45,377 nucleotides of DNA from the NCBI GenBank assembly GCA_944388695.1, contig CALXJT010000008.1, forward strand, positions 1 through 45,377, written 5' to 3'. Origin of the DNA: an uncultured Clostridia bacterium (GTDB taxonomy: Bacteria > Bacillota > Clostridia > TANB77 > CAG-508). A program made the position numbers and the translations under genes. Under the pieces are notes generated by a model, which saw only the letters and a list, made by a program, of their open reading frames with translations, ran no database searches and was not told where the DNA came from. Position 1 is the stretch's first letter. Each line of letters opens with the position of its first letter. Shown here piece by piece: positions 16,718 to 26,384 of this stretch.

Positions 16718-19700
16718 ATGAATACAATACTAGGAGAATTAGGAAAATCCAAAAAATTTGTAGATATTATAAAGAACATAGAAGATAAAAAAGGTCCGAT
16801 AGGAATATCGGGTCTAACTGGCGTGGGAGAAACACAATTAATAGCAAGTATAAATGAATATACAAAAAGACCAATAGCAATAATTACATATAATGAAATA
16901 CAAGCAAAACAAATAATGGAAAACTTAAAAGCCTTTACAGAAAAAGCAATATTTTTTCCAAAAAAAGAAATAGTAACATATGACTATATTGCAGAAAGTA
17001 AAGACTTACCATATGAAAGGATAGAAACTCTTAATAAAATAAAAGAGAAAAGAACACCAATATTAGTAACAACAATAGAAGCAATAATGCAAAGACTACC
17101 AAAAAAAGAAACCTTATATAAAAACACATTAAAGTTAAAAGTAGGAGAAATCAAAAATTTAGATGAAATCAAACAAAAATTAGTAAATCTAGGATATACA
17201 AGATGTGATTTAATAGAAGGAAGAGGACAATTTAGTATAAGAGGTGGAATACTAGATATATCACTAAATGAAAAAACAGGTGTAAGAATTGAATTTTGGG
17301 GAGATGAAATTGATTCCATAAGAAATTTTGCAATAATAAGTCAAAGGTCAATAAATGCACTAGAAAATATTGAAATCTTTCCAGCACATGAGTATATTTT
17401 AGAAGATTCGATAGAAAATATATGTAAAAGAATAAGAAAAACAATAGTAGATGAAAAGCAAGAAGAAATAATAGAAGAAGATATAGAACAAATAAAAGCG
17501 GGGAATTATATAAGTAAAATTGATAAATACTTTGATTGTTTCTATAAAGAACAATCAAACATATTAGATTATTTATCAGAAAAATATATAATAGCAATAG
17601 ATGAAGAAAGAAAAATAAATCAAAGAGCACAAAATATAATACAAGACATAAAAAACTTAACAAATGCATTAGTAGAAAAAGAAAAAATAATACCACAAGC
17701 AATAAATAATATACAAACATATGATGTAATAGAAGATAAAATAGAAAAAAGAGAAAGTAGAATATATTTAGAAAAGCAAGACACAAATATCACAAAACAA
17801 GTAGAAAAATATCATATAGAATATAGAGAATTAAATTATTATAAAAGTGAGATAGAAAATTTATTTAATGATTTAAGAAAAGGAATAAATGAAGGAAAAA
17901 ACATATATATATTTGTATCAACAAAAGAAAAAGCAAAGAAGATGGAAGAAATCCTTCAAAAAGAAGAATTAATATCAAAAATAGAAGAAAAATTAGATAA
18001 AACAATAATAGTAAAATCTAAAGAAAGAATAATAACAATAACAATAGGAAAATTAACGGCAGGATTTGAAAACCATGAAATAAGTCAAATAGTAATATCA
18101 GCAGATGATTTAATAGATGGAGGAAAAAGAAAGAAAACACTAGCAAATAAAGCATATAGAGAAGGCGAAAAAGTAGTATTTGCAGATTTAAAAATAGGAG
18201 ATTATGTAGTACATAGAAACTATGGAATAGGAATATATATAGGAGTAAATACAGTAACAGCAGATAAAACAACAAAAGACTATATAAAAATAAAATATCA
18301 AAATGATGACATATTATATGTACCAACAAACCAACTAGACAGCATAAGAAAATATATTGGAGGAGATGCAATATCTCCAAAGATAAATAAACTAGGAAGT
18401 AAAGAATGGTCTGAAACAAAAGCAAGAGTAAAGAAAAACTTAAGAGAAGTAGCAAGAGATTTAATCGAATTATATGCAAAGAGAGAAAAAGCAAAAGGAT
18501 ATGCTTTTAGTAAAGATACTCCATGGCAAGCAGAATTTGAAGGGAAATTCCCATATCAAGAAACAGATGACCAATTAAGATGTATAGAAGAAGTAAAAAA
18601 AGATATGGAAACACCAAGACCAATGGATAGACTACTATGTGGAGATGTAGGATATGGAAAAACAGAAGTAGCAATAAGAGCAGCTTTTAAGGCTGTAATG
18701 GACCAAAAACAAGTAGCATATCTTGTGCCAACAACAGTACTAGCAGACCAACAATATCAAGAATTTAAAAATAGAATGAAAGACTTCCCTATAAAAGTAG
18801 AACTATTAAATAGATTCAAAAGTGCAAAATATCAAAAAGAAGTAGTAAAAAAATTAAAATTAGGAGAAGTAGATATAGTTATAGGAACACATAGATTATT
18901 AAGCAAAGATGTAGAATTTAAAGATATTGGTTTACTAATAATAGATGAAGAGCATAGATTTGGAGTAAAAGCCAAAGAAAAAATTAAACAATATAAAGAG
19001 AATATAGATGTATTAACAATGACAGCAACACCAATACCAAGAACATTACACATGTCAATAGTAGGAATAAGAGATATGTCAGTAATATATGAGCCACCAC
19101 AAAATAGAAAGCCAGTTCAAACATATGTATTAGAATATGACCAAGAAGTAGTACAAGAAGCAATAACAAGAGAATTAGAGAGAGATGGACAAGTATTTTA
19201 TATATTTAACAATGTAGAAAATATAGAAAGAAAAGCACGAGAAATATCAAACTTAATTCCAGAAGCGGAAGTAGCATTTGCACATGGAAGAATGAGTGGT
19301 AGCCAAATAGAAGATATAATGAAAGACTTCATAGAGAAAAAAACGAATGTATTAGTATGTACAACAATACTAGAATCAGGAATTGACATACCAAATGCAA
19401 ACACAATAATAGTAGAAAATGCAGACAGAATGGGATTAGCAGGACTATATCAAATACGTGGAAGAGTTGGAAGAGGAGAAAGACAAGGATATGCATATAT
19501 AACATATAAAAGAGATAAAATGTTATCAGAAGTAGCAGATAAAAGATTAAAAGCTATAAAAGAATTTACTGAATTTGGTTCAGGGTTCAAAATTGCAATG
19601 AGAGACCTAGAAATACGTGGAGCAGGAAGCCTATTAGGAGAAATCCAATCAGGACATCTTGAACAAGTTGGATATGATACATATTGTAATTTACTAGATG

Positions 19701-20179
19701 AAGTAATAAAAGAAATGAAGGGAATAAAAGTAGAAGAAGAATATGATATACAAATAGATCTAAATGTAACAAGTTATATCCCAGATGAATACATATCAGA
19801 TGGAAGTCAAAAAATAGAAATATACCAAGATATAGCACTATGTAAAAATGAAGAAGATATCCAAAATGTAATAGATGAAATAATAGACAGATTTGGAAAC
19901 ATGCCAGGAGAATTAGAGAACTTACTAGATATTGCAAGAATAAAATATTTAGCAAAACAAAAATACATAACCAAAATAGCAAGTAAAAAACAAGCAGTTG
20001 TATTTACATTTGAACAAAGCAAATTTGACATTGACATACAAAAATTAATAGAAAAATATAAAAATAGATTAAAATTTTCACCAGGTGTAAAACCAATGAT
20101 AACATTAGAGATAGGCTCAAATAATGAAAGACAGATTCTAAATGATGTAACAGATTTTTTAAAAGAAATAACAGAATAA
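16718..20179 (+). CDS. mfd: Transcription-repair coupling factor Mfd
   Basis: A 1153-residue DNA translocase that removes RNA polymerase stalled at lesions and recruits UvrA. The N-terminal UvrB-like module has a degenerate nucleotide site (GLTGVGETQ), as usual for Mfd. The RNA-polymerase interaction domain (VHRNYGIGIYIGV) lies near residues 495-507. The RecG-like motor follows, with Walker A GDVGYGKTE, DEEH as Walker B, TATPIPRTL, and the translocation motif in the QIRGRVGRG region. The TRCF C-terminal domain is complete. The start is the ATG at 16718, eight bases after GAGGAG; the ATG at 16703 overlaps that site. It begins a probable operon with the SpoU methylase, which starts 29 bases after mfd ends. 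Confidence 0.97.
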   Translation: MNTILGELGKSKKFVDIIKNIEDKKGPIGISGLTGVGETQLIASINEYTKRPIAIITYNEIQAKQIMENLKAFTEKAIFFPKKEIVTYDYIAESKDLPYERIETLNKIKEKRTPILVTTIEAIMQRLPKKETLYKNTLKLKVGEIKNLDEIKQKLVNLGYTRCDLIEGRGQFSIRGGILDISLNEKTGVRIEFWGDEIDSIRNFAIISQRSINALENIEIFPAHEYILEDSIENICKRIRKTIVDEKQEEIIEEDIEQIKAGNYISKIDKYFDCFYKEQSNILDYLSEKYIIAIDEERKINQRAQNIIQDIKNLTNALVEKEKIIPQAINNIQTYDVIEDKIEKRESRIYLEKQDTNITKQVEKYHIEYRELNYYKSEIENLFNDLRKGINEGKNIYIFVSTKEKAKKMEEILQKEELISKIEEKLDKTIIVKSKERIITITIGKLTAGFENHEISQIVISADDLIDGGKRKKTLANKAYREGEKVVFADLKIGDYVVHRNYGIGIYIGVNTVTADKTTKDYIKIKYQNDDILYVPTNQLDSIRKYIGGDAISPKINKLGSKEWSETKARVKKNLREVARDLIELYAKREKAKGYAFSKDTPWQAEFEGKFPYQETDDQLRCIEEVKKDMETPRPMDRLLCGDVGYGKTEVAIRAAFKAVMDQKQVAYLVPTTVLADQQYQEFKNRMKDFPIKVELLNRFKSAKYQKEVVKKLKLGEVDIVIGTHRLLSKDVEFKDIGLLIIDEEHRFGVKAKEKIKQYKENIDVLTMTATPIPRTLHMSIVGIRDMSVIYEPPQNRKPVQTYVLEYDQEVVQEAITRELERDGQVFYIFNNVENIERKAREISNLIPEAEVAFAHGRMSGSQIEDIMKDFIEKKTNVLVCTTILESGIDIPNANTIIVENADRMGLAGLYQIRGRVGRGERQGYAYITYKRDKMLSEVADKRLKAIKEFTEFGSGFKIAMRDLEIRGAGSLLGEIQSGHLEQVGYDTYCNLLDEVIKEMKGIKVEEEYDIQIDLNVTSYIPDEYISDGSQKIEIYQDIALCKNEEDIQNVIDEIIDRFGNMPGELENLLDIARIKYLAKQKYITKIASKKQAVVFTFEQSKFDIDIQKLIEKYKNRLKFSPGVKPMITLEIGSNNERQILNDVTDFLKEITE

Positions 20180-20208
20180 AAAACATTATAAAGGAGGATA
20201 TCACATAG

Positions 20209-21039
20209 ATGCAAGTGATTACAAGTAAAGACAATTCTATTATTAAGCACATAAAAAAACTAAAAGAGAAAAAATATAGAGACGAAAACAATGAGTATAT
20301 AATAGAAGGAATAAAATTAATTAAAGAAGCAATACAAGAAAAGGCAAAAATAAAGCAAATCATTATTTGTGAAGATTGCGAAAAAAATCTTGAAATAGAT
20401 AAAGAATTAATATATGAGATTGCAAAAGAAAATTGCATATATGTAACCAAAAAAATATTTGAAAGCATAACAGATGTAACAAATCCACAAGGAATATTAG
20501 CAATTATAGAGAAGAATAACATAGAAGTACAAATAAATAATAATATTCAAGAAATTAATTCAAAAGAAGATATTATTGTAGCATTAGATGGAGTACAAGA
20601 CCCAGGAAATCTAGGAACAATATTAAGAACAGTAGATAGTATTGGATTAACTCAAATATTAGTATCAAAAGACACTGCAGACAGCTATAATCCAAAAGTT
20701 GTACGTTCAACAATGGGAGCAATATTTAGAATAAAAATTATAGAATGTGAAAATTTAGAAAATACATTAAAAATGTTAAAAGAAAAGAAATTTTCAATAC
20801 TTGCAACATCATTACAAACAAAAAATAGCATATATGATGTAGACTATAATAAAACAGTAGTAGTTATAGGAAATGAATCAAAAGGAGTAACAGAAAATAT
20901 TCAAAAAATAGCAGACAAAAAAGTAAAAATACCAATGCTAGGAAAAACAGAAAGTCTAAATGCATCAGTTGCAACTGGAATAGTATTATATGAATATGTA
21001 AGGCAAAAAATTCAAGGTAAGAAGGGAAAAAATGTATAG
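20209..21039 (+). CDS. SpoU/TrmH-family RNA 2'-O-methyltransferase
   Basis: A 276-residue SPOUT methyltransferase likely to methylate ribose in 23S rRNA (RlmB or TsnR type). The N-terminal substrate-binding domain contains the EYIIEGIKLIKEA stretch. The C-terminal knot has the three SpoU motifs: DGVQDPGNLGTILRT with NPKVVRSTMGA, GNESKGV, and IPMLGKTESLNASVATGI. The strong site AAGGAGG precedes the ATG at 20209. It lies between mfd and an AAA ATPase, with an 8-base overlap to the latter, so the three are co-transcribed. The exact target nucleotide cannot be told from sequence. Confidence 0.9.
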   Translation: MQVITSKDNSIIKHIKKLKEKKYRDENNEYIIEGIKLIKEAIQEKAKIKQIIICEDCEKNLEIDKELIYEIAKENCIYVTKKIFESITDVTNPQGILAIIEKNNIEVQINNNIQEINSKEDIIVALDGVQDPGNLGTILRTVDSIGLTQILVSKDTADSYNPKVVRSTMGAIFRIKIIECENLENTLKMLKEKKFSILATSLQTKNSIYDVDYNKTVVVIGNESKGVTENIQKIADKKVKIPMLGKTESLNASVATGIVLYEYVRQKIQGKKGKNV

Positions 21040-22363
21040 AGAAAAAGTAGAAGAATTAATAAAATGGAAAAAAGGCAGAGTAAGAAAACCACTAATATTA
21101 CAGGGAGCAAAAAAAGTTGGGAAAACATATTTAATGAAAGATTTTGCTAAAAACAATTACAAAAATATAATATATATAAACTTAAATCCAGAAACTCAAA
21201 AAACTGAAATAGAAGAAAAATTATTTAAAGTACTAAATAAAGAAAAAGAAATAGAAACAATAAAAATAAAAATAGAAGAAATCATAAATCAAGAAATAGA
21301 AAAAGATGAAACAGTAATATTATTAGACGAATTAGAAAAATCTCAAAATGCAAGAAAAATCCTAATAAATATGAAACAAGAAGAATATATATGTGACATA
21401 ATAGGAACTATATCAAATTGGGGAATAACATTAAAAGAGGCTGAACTTATAAAACCAAAAGTAAATATAGTAAGAATAATGCCATTAAATTTCTATGAAT
21501 TCTTACTAGCATCAGGAGAAGAAGAACTTGTAAACAGCTTAAAAGAAAAAAACGAAGAAAAGATTAAGGAACTAAACGCAAAATATAAAAATGAATTAAA
21601 AAAATACATCTATATAGGTGGAATGCCAGGAATAGTAGAAAATTTCTTAAAAAATAAAAATTATCCTGATGTAAGAAAAGCCCAAAATGAATTAATAGAA
21701 GAATATGAAGAACAACTAGAAAAAGCACCAACTTCAGTCAGAGAAAATATAATAAAAATATGGGACGAGATGCCATTATATATAATAAGAGAAGACAAAG
21801 TATTAAGATATGGAGACTTACGAGATGGATCAAATGCGACAGAATATGAACCATCAATAAGGTATTTAGAAGATATGGGGCTAATATATAAAGTATCCAG
21901 AGTAGATAATATTCAATTTCCAATATCAGTATATCAAGATACAACATCATTCAAATTATACTATTTTGACATTGGAATATTATCTGCAAAATTGAACATA
22001 CCATTATCAATAATACTAGAAGAAGGCAAGATATTTAAAATAGGAAATGAAGCATTATCAGAGCAATTTGTACTACAAGAATTAAAATCAAAATTAGATA
22101 TGAATATATACTTTTTCAAAATAGAAAATTCACTATACGAAACCAATTTTATAATACAATATAAAGGAAAAGTATATCCAATGAGAATAGAAATACAAAA
22201 AAATGTAAGAGATAATACATTAATTTATCTACGTAAAAACTTTTTAGCAAATTCATGTGTACATATAACACCAAACACATATAAATGGCATGGATGGCTT
22301 ACAGATATTCCATTATATATGGTGGAAAATATGCCACCATACGAAAATAGAGGAGAATTGTAA
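21032..22363 (+). CDS. AAA-type ATPase with DUF4143-like C-terminus
   Basis: A 443-residue ATP-binding protein of the widespread AAA_14/DUF4143 family. Walker A is GAKKVGKT (residues 25-32) and Walker B is ILLDELEK. The C-terminal half, with YIGGMPGIVENFL and later KIGNEALSEQFVLQEL, matches the DUF4143 region that resembles a nuclease-type fold in this family. Its biological role is not established; members are often multi-copy and have been discussed as accessory or defence-like ATPases. It overlaps the methylase stop codon by 8 bases, with AAGAAGGG as ribosome binding site. The 261 bases after it are AT-rich and hold no recognised feature. Confidence 0.85.
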   Translation: MYREKVEELIKWKKGRVRKPLILQGAKKVGKTYLMKDFAKNNYKNIIYINLNPETQKTEIEEKLFKVLNKEKEIETIKIKIEEIINQEIEKDETVILLDELEKSQNARKILINMKQEEYICDIIGTISNWGITLKEAELIKPKVNIVRIMPLNFYEFLLASGEEELVNSLKEKNEEKIKELNAKYKNELKKYIYIGGMPGIVENFLKNKNYPDVRKAQNELIEEYEEQLEKAPTSVRENIIKIWDEMPLYIIREDKVLRYGDLRDGSNATEYEPSIRYLEDMGLIYKVSRVDNIQFPISVYQDTTSFKLYYFDIGILSAKLNIPLSIILEEGKIFKIGNEALSEQFVLQELKSKLDMNIYFFKIENSLYETNFIIQYKGKVYPMRIEIQKNVRDNTLIYLRKNFLANSCVHITPNTYKWHGWLTDIPLYMVENMPPYENRGEL

Positions 22364-22624
22364 AATAATAGAGAATATAATAAATGGAATATTAAATATT
22401 TAAGTATTAATAAATAATAAAATAAAAATGTAAAATATTATAAATACTAATTAATAATAATAAAAATATAAATATAAATTAATTAAAGGATATCAAAATA
22501 ACGATTAAAAGAACAAAAAATATATATTAATTATAGGTAATGCCATAAATAGAATGACTATGATAATAGAAAAAATAAATTTATAAAAACATGGAATAAA
22601 GTAAAAACGAAAAGAGGTAGAATT

Positions 22625-23126
22625 ATGAAATTAAATATAGTAATGGTAGAGCCAGAAATTCCTCAAAATACTCGGAAATATTGCAAGAACTTGTGCAATA
22701 ACAGGAGCAAAACTACATCTAGTACATCCATTAGGATTTAGATTAGATGAAAAGTCAATAAAAAGAGCAGGATTAGACTATTGGGATAAATTAGACATAG
22801 AAGAACATAATTCATTAGAAAAATTTTTAGAAAAATATAAACCAGAAGAAAACAATATGTTCTTTGCAACAACAAAAGGAAAAACAAGATATACAGATAT
22901 AGATTATTCAAAAATGGATGAAGTATTTGTATTATACGGAAAAGAAACTAAAGGATTACCAGAATGGCTTTTAGAAAAATATATAGACCAAAAAACAGTC
23001 AGAATACCAATGCTTCCTACATTAAGGTCGCTTAACTTATCAAATTCTGTAGCAATAATTACGTATGAAATATTAAGACAACATAATTTCGAAGATTTAC
23101 AAGGAATAAGTACATACTTTGATTAA
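22625..23126 (+). pseudogene. trmL: tRNA (cytidine/uridine-34-2'-O)-methyltransferase TrmL, frameshifted
   Basis: Two frames together give a full TrmL, the SPOUT enzyme that methylates the wobble ribose of tRNA-Leu. Frame one starts at the ATG at 22625 (after AAAAGAGGTAG) and reads MKLNIVMVEPEIPQNT. A single extra C at about 22673 then breaks the frame, which hits a stop soon after. Removing it restores GNIARTCAITGAKLHLVHPL and continues to KETKGLP, the IPMLPTLRSLNLSNSVAI motif and the stop at 23124-23126, about 166 residues in all. The rest is undamaged, so the change is recent, an assembly or sequencing error, or a +1 recoding site: the shift is at an in-frame CGG, a codon scarcely used in native genes here. 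Confidence 0.85.
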
Positions 23127-23137
23127 GAAAATGTGGG

Positions 23138-23208
23138 CGAACAACGGGGACACTTTTTTTTGTTCGGAAAAATTTTTTCCGAACAAAAAAGAGTGTCCCC
23201 GTTGTTCG
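23138..23208. repeat. 71-bp near-perfect palindromic element
   Basis: Two 35-bp arms (23138-23172 and 23174-23208) are inverted copies with a single mismatch and a one-base centre. The arm ends in CGAACAACGGGGACAC and holds a TGTTCGG core near the centre. It lies right after trmL and before the ABC importer. It could terminate transcription, but its size and its related copy at 39012-39051 mark it as a dispersed REP- or MITE-like element. Confidence 0.88.
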
Positions 23209-23244
23209 TATTCACATAAAATATATTAGGAAGGAATGATAAAA

Positions 23245-24012
23245 ATGGAAAAAATATTAGAAGTTAAAAATATAAGCAAAAAATATCAAAGCAAAAAAGA
23301 AGAAATACTTGCAATAGAAAATATAAACTTCAGTGTAAACCTAGGTGAATTTGTCTCTATAATAGGACCAAGTGGATGTGGAAAATCAACTTTACTATCA
23401 ATAATAAGTGGATTAGAAGAGAAAACAACAGGGGAAATCTACATAGAGGGAGAAAAAATAGAGGGAATATCAGATAAAGTAGGATATATGTTACAAAAAG
23501 ACTGCTTATTAGAATGGAGAACAGTATGGAGTAACATTTTATTTGGACTAGAAATTAAAGGAAAAGTAGAAGATAGTAGTAAAGAATATGTAGAGAAACT
23601 ATTAAAAAAATATAATCTATATGAATTTAAAGATAAATATCCATCAGAGTTATCAGGAGGAATGAGACAAAGAGTAGCACTAATAAGAACACTAGCAACC
23701 AAACCTAAAATTTTATTATTAGATGAGGCATTTTCAGCATTAGATTATCAAACAAGAATAATGGTAACAAATGATATATATGGAATATTAAGAAAAGAAA
23801 ATATAACAGCACTTATTGTCACACATGACATATCAGAGGCAATATCAATGTCAGATAGGGTGATTGTATTAACTAAAAGACCAGGAACAATAAAAGATAT
23901 CCGCAAAATAGACTTTAATATAGAAAATAGAAATCCGATTAACTGTAGAGAAAGCCCACTATTTAGCAAATATTTTAATACTTTATGGAAGGAGCTGGGA
24001 GTTGATGAATAA
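23245..24012 (+). CDS. NitT/TauT-type ABC transporter ATP-binding protein (SsuB-like)
   Basis: The 255-residue ATPase of an ABC importer for sulfonate-, nitrate- or pyrimidine-like solutes. Walker A GPSGCGKST spans residues 41-49, the signature is LSGGMRQRV, and Walker B is ILLLDEAFSALD, followed by the switch histidine in VTHDISEAI. The start is the ATG at 23245 after AGGAAGGA; the ATG at 23236 abuts that site. Its stop overlaps the permease start by 8 bases, so the two are translationally coupled. The substrate is undetermined; no TPP riboswitch or other known leader was seen. Confidence 0.92.
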   Translation: MEKILEVKNISKKYQSKKEEILAIENINFSVNLGEFVSIIGPSGCGKSTLLSIISGLEEKTTGEIYIEGEKIEGISDKVGYMLQKDCLLEWRTVWSNILFGLEIKGKVEDSSKEYVEKLLKKYNLYEFKDKYPSELSGGMRQRVALIRTLATKPKILLLDEAFSALDYQTRIMVTNDIYGILRKENITALIVTHDISEAISMSDRVIVLTKRPGTIKDIRKIDFNIENRNPINCRESPLFSKYFNTLWKELGVDE

Positions 24013-24811
24013 TATAATATCAAAAGAAAGAAAAGAATATCTAAAGAAAAATAAAAATCAAAAAAGAAAAGTTATAATTACACAAATTTTAATATTAATA
24101 GCATTTTTAGGCATATGGGAAATACTTGCAGATACACAAATAATAGATAGCTTTATAACAAGTAGTCCTAGCAGAATACTAAAGACATTTATGGATTTAG
24201 GTTCAAATGATTTAATCCATCATATAGGAGTAACAGTATATGAAACTGTAGTGGGATTTCTTTTAGGAACGGTAATAGGAATAATTGTAGCAATATTATT
24301 ATGGTGGTCAAATTTTTTAGCCAAAGTTACAGAACCATATTTAGTAGTATTAAACAGTTTACCAAAAGTAGCTCTAGGACCTGTAATTATTATTTGGGTA
24401 GGAGCGGGAACTCCTGCGATTATTGTAATGGCAGTATCAATATCATTAATAGTAACAATATTAGAAAATTTAAATGGATTCTTAAGAACAGATAAAGAAC
24501 TAATAAAAATGGCAAAAACATTCAAAGCAAATAAGTGGCAAATATTAACTAAAATCGTAATACCAGCAAATATTGGAACTTTTATAAATTCATTAAAAGT
24601 AAATATAGGATTATCTCTAGTTGGTGTAATATCAGGAGAATTTCTAGTATCAAAGGCAGGATTGGGATATTTAATAGTATATGGAGGTCAAGTTTTTAAA
24701 CTAGATTTAGTAATGACAAGTGTATTAATTTTAGGAATTGTTGCAGGTATTATGTATGGATTAGTATTATTACTTGAAAAATGGATAGTTAATAGTAAAA
24801 AATTTAAATAA
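24005..24811 (+). CDS. ABC transporter permease (SsuC-like)
   Basis: A 268-residue membrane permease of the BPD_transp_1 family, the partner of the ATPase just upstream. About six hydrophobic helices can be seen. The cytoplasmic coupling (EAA) loop lies in the region with MAKTFKANKWQILTKIVIPAN, at about residues 166-186, conserved in NitT/TauT permeases. GGAAGGAG precedes the ATG at 24005; the in-frame TTG at 24002 is less likely. The solute-binding protein gene follows only after a 387-base gap with its own hairpin, so it may be expressed separately. Confidence 0.9.
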   Translation: MNNIISKERKEYLKKNKNQKRKVIITQILILIAFLGIWEILADTQIIDSFITSSPSRILKTFMDLGSNDLIHHIGVTVYETVVGFLLGTVIGIIVAILLWWSNFLAKVTEPYLVVLNSLPKVALGPVIIIWVGAGTPAIIVMAVSISLIVTILENLNGFLRTDKELIKMAKTFKANKWQILTKIVIPANIGTFINSLKVNIGLSLVGVISGEFLVSKAGLGYLIVYGGQVFKLDLVMTSVLILGIVAGIMYGLVLLLEKWIVNSKKFK

Positions 24812-24981
24812 GTATTAATTATATTCTAAAATTTGTATTATTGAGAAGGAAACTTATTTTACAATAGCCGAAATATCAGAGATAAAATAATATATAAAAG
24901 TATTTTATAAAAAAATCAGCTAGATACTAATTTTATATGTGAAATTACAATAAAAAAGTAATTAATAAATTTAATATATAT

Positions 24982-25017
24982 AAGTGTTACAATTAAATAA
25001 TAATAATTGTAACACTT
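24982..25017 (+). terminator. Terminator-like hairpin after the permease gene
   Basis: A 14-bp perfect stem, AAGTGTTACAATTA (24982-24995) with TAATTGTAACACTT (25004-25017), followed by TAATTAG. It lies 170 bases after the permease stop, in the gap before the binding-protein gene. Confidence 0.65.
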
Positions 25018-25092
25018 TAATTAGTGCGACTATACAGAAATAAATATAACATCTATCCTAAAAATTAAGATGTAAAATATTAAATAAGGATA

Positions 25093-25133
25093 TACTATTT
25101 TAAGATAAATGGTACTATTTTTTAGATAAAAGG
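25093..25133. promoter_or_regulatory. Two direct repeats upstream of the solute-binding protein gene
   Basis: TACTATTTTAAGATAAATGG (25093-25112) is followed without gap by a near copy at 25113-25133 that differs by a one-base insertion and two substitutions. Side-by-side copies about two helical turns long suggest a binding site for an activator or repressor of the binding-protein gene. Confidence 0.4.
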
Positions 25134-25198
25134 TAATATACTTTTTCACAAAATAGAAGAATGGACATAAAATATATAAAGTAAAAGGGAGGTGTAAA

Positions 25199-26209
25199 AT
25201 GAATAAAAAAAGAATTTTACTTATCATCATTGTGATTTTAATAATAGCAATTATAGGAATAATTACTGTAGTAAATAAAAATAATAAGAACGAAGAAGAA
25301 CTTCAAACAGTAAATGTAAGTGAAGTAACACGTTCAGTATTTTATGCTCCACAATATGTAGCAATAAATAATGGATTCTTTGAAGAAAATGGAATTAAAG
25401 TAGAATTAACAACATCATCAGGAGCAGATGCAGTAATGACACAAGTATTAGCAAACCAATGTGAAATAGGATTTGCAGGACCAGAAGCATCAATATATGT
25501 ATATAACGAAGGAAAAGAGGACCATACGCAAGTATTTGCACAGATGACCAAAAGAGACGGATCATTTCTAGTATCAAGAACGGATTCGGAAAATTTTGAT
25601 TGGCAAGAATTAAAAGGAAAAACAGTAATACCAGGAAGAAAAGGTGGAGTACCATATATGACATTAGAATATGTATTAAAGAAAAATGGAATAAATCCAG
25701 AAACAGATGTAACATTAGATGACAGCATAAAATTTGACCTAATGGCAGGAGCATTCACAGCCGGAAATGCAGATTATGTAACATTATTTGAACCAACAGC
25801 ATCATTAACAGAGCAAGAAGGAAAAGGATATGTAGTTGCATCAGTAGGAGAAGCAGCAGGAGAAATACCATATACAGCATATTTTGCTAAAAAGAGCTAT
25901 ATAGAAAATAACAAAGAATTAATACAAAACTTCACAAATGCAATATATGAGGGAGAACAATGGGTAAAAAATCATACATCAAAAGAAATTGCTGAATCTA
26001 TACAAAGCTTTTTCCCAGGAACAGATATAGAACTTCTAGAAACAGCAGTACAAAGTTATAAAGACATAGATGCTTGGAACGAAACGCCAGTATTAACAGA
26101 AGAAAGTTTCCAAAGATTACAAGAAGTTATGAAAATGGCAGGAGAATTAAAAGAAGATGCACCATATGACAAAATTGTAAATAATGAATTTGCCGAAAAA
26201 GTGGAATAA
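25199..26209 (+). CDS. ABC transporter solute-binding protein, NMT1/THI5-SsuA-like
   Basis: A 336-residue extracytoplasmic binding protein of the NMT1/THI5-like fold. The N-terminus has a hydrophobic segment at residues 7-24, then the mature domain: FYAPQYVAINNGFFEENGIKV is the usual first strand and helix of this family, and QVLANQCEIGFAGPEA follows. No lipobox cysteine follows the hydrophobic segment, so the protein is either held by an uncleaved signal anchor or released, unlike typical Gram-positive binding lipoproteins. AAGGGAGGTG lies before the ATG at 25199. It pairs with the ATPase and permease upstream. The substrate is unknown; sulfonates or thiamine pyrimidine precursors are the family's common ligands. 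Confidence 0.87.
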   Translation: MNKKRILLIIIVILIIAIIGIITVVNKNNKNEEELQTVNVSEVTRSVFYAPQYVAINNGFFEENGIKVELTTSSGADAVMTQVLANQCEIGFAGPEASIYVYNEGKEDHTQVFAQMTKRDGSFLVSRTDSENFDWQELKGKTVIPGRKGGVPYMTLEYVLKKNGINPETDVTLDDSIKFDLMAGAFTAGNADYVTLFEPTASLTEQEGKGYVVASVGEAAGEIPYTAYFAKKSYIENNKELIQNFTNAIYEGEQWVKNHTSKEIAESIQSFFPGTDIELLETAVQSYKDIDAWNETPVLTEESFQRLQEVMKMAGELKEDAPYDKIVNNEFAEKVE

Positions 26210-26219
26210 AAAAGAAAAT

Positions 26220-26268
26220 AGAAAAGTAACAAAACTATAGATTAAAATTAGTTTAAAGTTACTTTTCT
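26220..26268 (+). terminator. Terminator after the binding-protein gene
   Basis: AGAAAAGTAAC (26220-26230) pairs perfectly with GTTACTTTTCT (26258-26268), with an inner AAACTA/TAGTTT stem, and TTT follows. It lies 11 bases after the stop codon. Confidence 0.85.
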
Positions 26269-26384
26269 TTAAAATTGTTATGAAAAATGAAAAGATTAAT
26301 AATTAAAACCAAACATTAAAATAATATAAAATAATACAATAAACCATAAAAAAGAACAAAAATCAACTATAAAATAGGGAAAAA

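Noticed and set aside
24812..25198. TPP or other riboswitch ahead of the THI5-like binding-protein gene
   Set aside because: No conserved thi-box or other known riboswitch core was seen; only direct repeats and small hairpins.
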